Positions 62,523 to 64,000 of a stretch of 64,000 nt of DNA are shown here, piece by piece. The DNA comes from JAQVEM01 sp964610315 (GTDB lineage Bacteria; Actinomycetota; Humimicrobiia; Humimicrobiales; Humimicrobiaceae). Below the pieces are notes generated by a model that made no database searches, was not told the DNA's origin, and worked only from the letters and a program-made list of their open reading frames with translations. The stretch lies in assembly GCA_964610315.1 (NCBI GenBank), contig CAZSVM010000012.1, positions 1 through 64,000 of the forward strand, read 5' to 3'. Each line of letters begins with the position of its first letter. The stretch's first letter is position 1. A program made the translations under genes and the position numbers.

Positions 62523-64000
62523 TTTTTCCAGGACAATCCGGATTTATACATAAATCCCAGGGTTTTCTTCCCTTATTTATAATTTTAACCACCGGATAAT
62601 TACAATGTTTGCACTCTTCCCTGGTGGTAACCAGTAAGCCCTTCTGAGGGAGGGAAAATGTGGTTTTGCACTCAGGGTAAGCATTGCACCCTACAAATCT
62701 CTTTCTGGTCTTTCTTGAAGTTCTGACCATTAAATCCCCATTACAATTTTCAGCCGGGCATTTACCCACCATTAAATCTTCTCTTATCCCTTTTTTTATC
62801 TCCTGGGATATCTCTTCTTTCTCATTTTGAAGATTAGCCATAATATCCTTCAACATTTTTCTGGATCTGTCCACTACATCTTCTTTGGTTTCATCTCCGC
62901 TTACAATACCGTCCATATACATTTCCAGCTCCGAGGTCATATCCGGAGAGGATATTTTCTGGGCATGCTTCTTAAGCATCTTAACCACGGCAATAGCTTT
63001 CTCGCTGGGACAGAGAGGATTCCCGTTAATATAACCCCTCTGAAACAAATTCTGTATAATGGTATGGCGGGTTGCTTTGGTTCCCAGACCCAGTTCTTCC
63101 ATTTTTTCAACCAGTTTACCCTGGGTGTATCTGGTAGGAGGTTTGGTCTCCTTGTCCAGTAAATCCCTGGAAGTAACCTTAAGGATCTGATTCTCTTCAA
63201 GTTGGGGAACATAAACATCTTTAAATTTATAATAGGGATAAAACTCCATCCAGTTGGCTTCTATAATATTGGAACCGTTGGCAATAAAGGGCTCTCCGTT
63301 TATGTCAATATAGGCGGTTATATTTTTAACTCTGGCCGGGGGCAGCAGGGTGCATATAAACCTTCTTACGATTAAATCGTAAAGTTTCCATTCATCACTA
63401 CTAAAGTTATTTCTCTCCGCAACCGACGTAGGGTAAATGGGAGGATGATCGGTTGATCTTTTTTTACCGCGGCTGGCCACTATATTCTTCTGGGCAAGTA
63501 CCTTTCCACACATGTGGCTGAACTCACCGGAAGTACCCAGCATTCTTACAATTTCTTTTAAATCGATAGAGGAAGGATAAACCGTATTATCGGTACGGGG
63601 ATAACTTATATAACCATTCATATACAGATTTTCGGCAATACTGATAGTTTTTGAGGCGGTAAAACCTATGGAGCTCCCGCTCATTATAAGGGCGGTGGTG
63701 TTGAAAGGAGCAAGAGGTTTTATATCTCTTATATTTTCACTTACTTTCAGTACAACTCCTTTATCTCCCAGTTTTATATATACAGCCCGCGCGTCTTCTT
63801 TTTTGAGGAATTTTTTTGTTTTATGACTGGCTTCGAATTCCTCACCCGATTCGGTCATAAGTTTTACACTTACCACCCAGTAAGGAGTGGGAACGAATGA
63901 TTTTATCTTCAACTCCCGGTCAACAATAAGAGTAAGAGTAGGGGTTTGTACCCTTCCCACCGAGAGGAATTTATCTTTGACCTGATAAGTAGCCAGGGAT
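62467..64000 (-). CDS. topA: Type IA DNA topoisomerase, N-terminus outside the window
   Basis: C-terminal 511 or so residues; the reading frame stays open to the right edge, so the TOPRIM domain lies outside. LSVGRVQTPTL marks the central domain, the active-site tyrosine is in GYISYPRTD, and HPPIYPT and GLGTKATRHTIIQNL follow. Two C-terminal zinc modules have cysteines in GKCPAENC / GCNAYPEC and CKHC / CINPDCPGK. The motifs look closer to archaeal-style TopA than to E. coli TopA, by eye. Relaxes negative supercoils. It overlaps the fumarase alpha start. Confidence 0.93.
   Translation of the reverse strand, partial: SLATYQVKDKFLSVGRVQTPTLTLIVDRELKIKSFVPTPYWVVSVKLMTESGEEFEASHKTKKFLKKEDARAVYIKLGDKGVVLKVSENIRDIKPLAPFNTTALIMSGSSIGFTASKTISIAENLYMNGYISYPRTDNTVYPSSIDLKEIVRMLGTSGEFSHMCGKVLAQKNIVASRGKKRSTDHPPIYPTSVAERNNFSSDEWKLYDLIVRRFICTLLPPARVKNITAYIDINGEPFIANGSNIIEANWMEFYPYYKFKDVYVPQLEENQILKVTSRDLLDKETKPPTRYTQGKLVEKMEELGLGTKATRHTIIQNLFQRGYINGNPLCPSEKAIAVVKMLKKHAQKISSPDMTSELEMYMDGIVSGDETKEDVVDRSRKMLKDIMANLQNEKEEISQEIKKGIREDLMVGKCPAENCNGDLMVRTSRKTRKRFVGCNAYPECKTTFSLPQKGLLVTTREECKHCNYPVVKIINKGRKPWDLCINPDCPGKNEKYKNYNYSRGNQEASD

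Overview
The window is AT-rich, gene-dense bacterial DNA with 61 protein genes I can support, one tRNA, and no rRNA, insertion sequence, prophage or CRISPR array. Several gene neighbourhoods are of Gram-positive type: tmk-holB-ricT followed by tRNA-Thr; argS-lysA-hom-thrC followed by a kinase-position gene; tsaC-rpiB-glyA beside comEB-atpI-atpBEFHAGDC-murA; and an LCP (LytR-CpsA-Psr) cell-wall ligase. Read on the minus strand, the order argS, lysA, hom, thrC, thrB-position gene ... tsaC ... atpI, atpB-C, murA resembles, from memory, the order in Actinomycetota. Together with strictly anaerobic features (a 1429-residue 2-hydroxyacyl-CoA-dehydratase-type activase, an Fe-S class I fumarase, a V/A-type ATPase) this suggests an uncultured anaerobic, deep-branching Actinomycetota-like or Bacillota-like lineage. 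That placement is inference.

Region by region. 1-9.5 kb is a surface-glycan sugar-nucleotide locus: GDP-fucose synthase, UDP-glucose dehydrogenase, UDP-glucuronate decarboxylase, dTDP-glucose dehydratase, an RmlC-like epimerase, a GT4 glycosyltransferase and a GalE-like epimerase. It is interspersed with a HicAB and a MntA/HepT toxin-antitoxin pair. 9.6-16.1 kb holds hyuAB (hydantoinase/oxoprolinase), a GerM-domain membrane protein, a zinc-ribbon protein and a metallophosphoesterase. 16.2-18 kb holds a VapBC pair and an SDR. 18-31.8 kb is a long minus-strand array: comEB, atpI, the complete F-type ATP synthase, murA, LCP, a PglF/CapD-type dehydratase and a PglC/WcaJ-type phosphosugar transferase. 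It links energy supply to envelope synthesis.

32-34.5 kb carries tsaC, rpiB and glyA on the plus strand. 34.5-43.4 kb is a complete nine-gene V/A-type ATPase operon with a canonical promoter and a roughly 245-nt leader containing a long stem. Ion-site residues suggest that the F-type enzyme is H+-coupled and the V-type enzyme Na+-coupled. 43.4-51.9 kb is sppA, the threonine/lysine genes (a phosphoglycerate-mutase-like protein sits where homoserine kinase belongs), argS and tRNA-Thr(CGU). 51.9-55.4 kb is ricT, holB, tmk and a second VapBC. 55.6-64 kb is the giant activase, a membrane lipoprotein, the two fumarase subunits encoded tail-to-tail on opposite strands, and topA, which runs off the right edge.

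Most genes overlap or lie within tens of bases of the next one, and start codons are often TTG or GTG behind a good Shine-Dalgarno. In many cases I moved the start from the longest reading frame. The most notable observations are the V-ATPase leader, the predicted H+/Na+ pairing of two rotary ATPases, the thrB replacement, the convergent overlapping fumarase halves, an LCP protein with two internal Ig-like repeats, and a sugar decarboxylase whose only in-frame start is ATT (or which is frameshifted).
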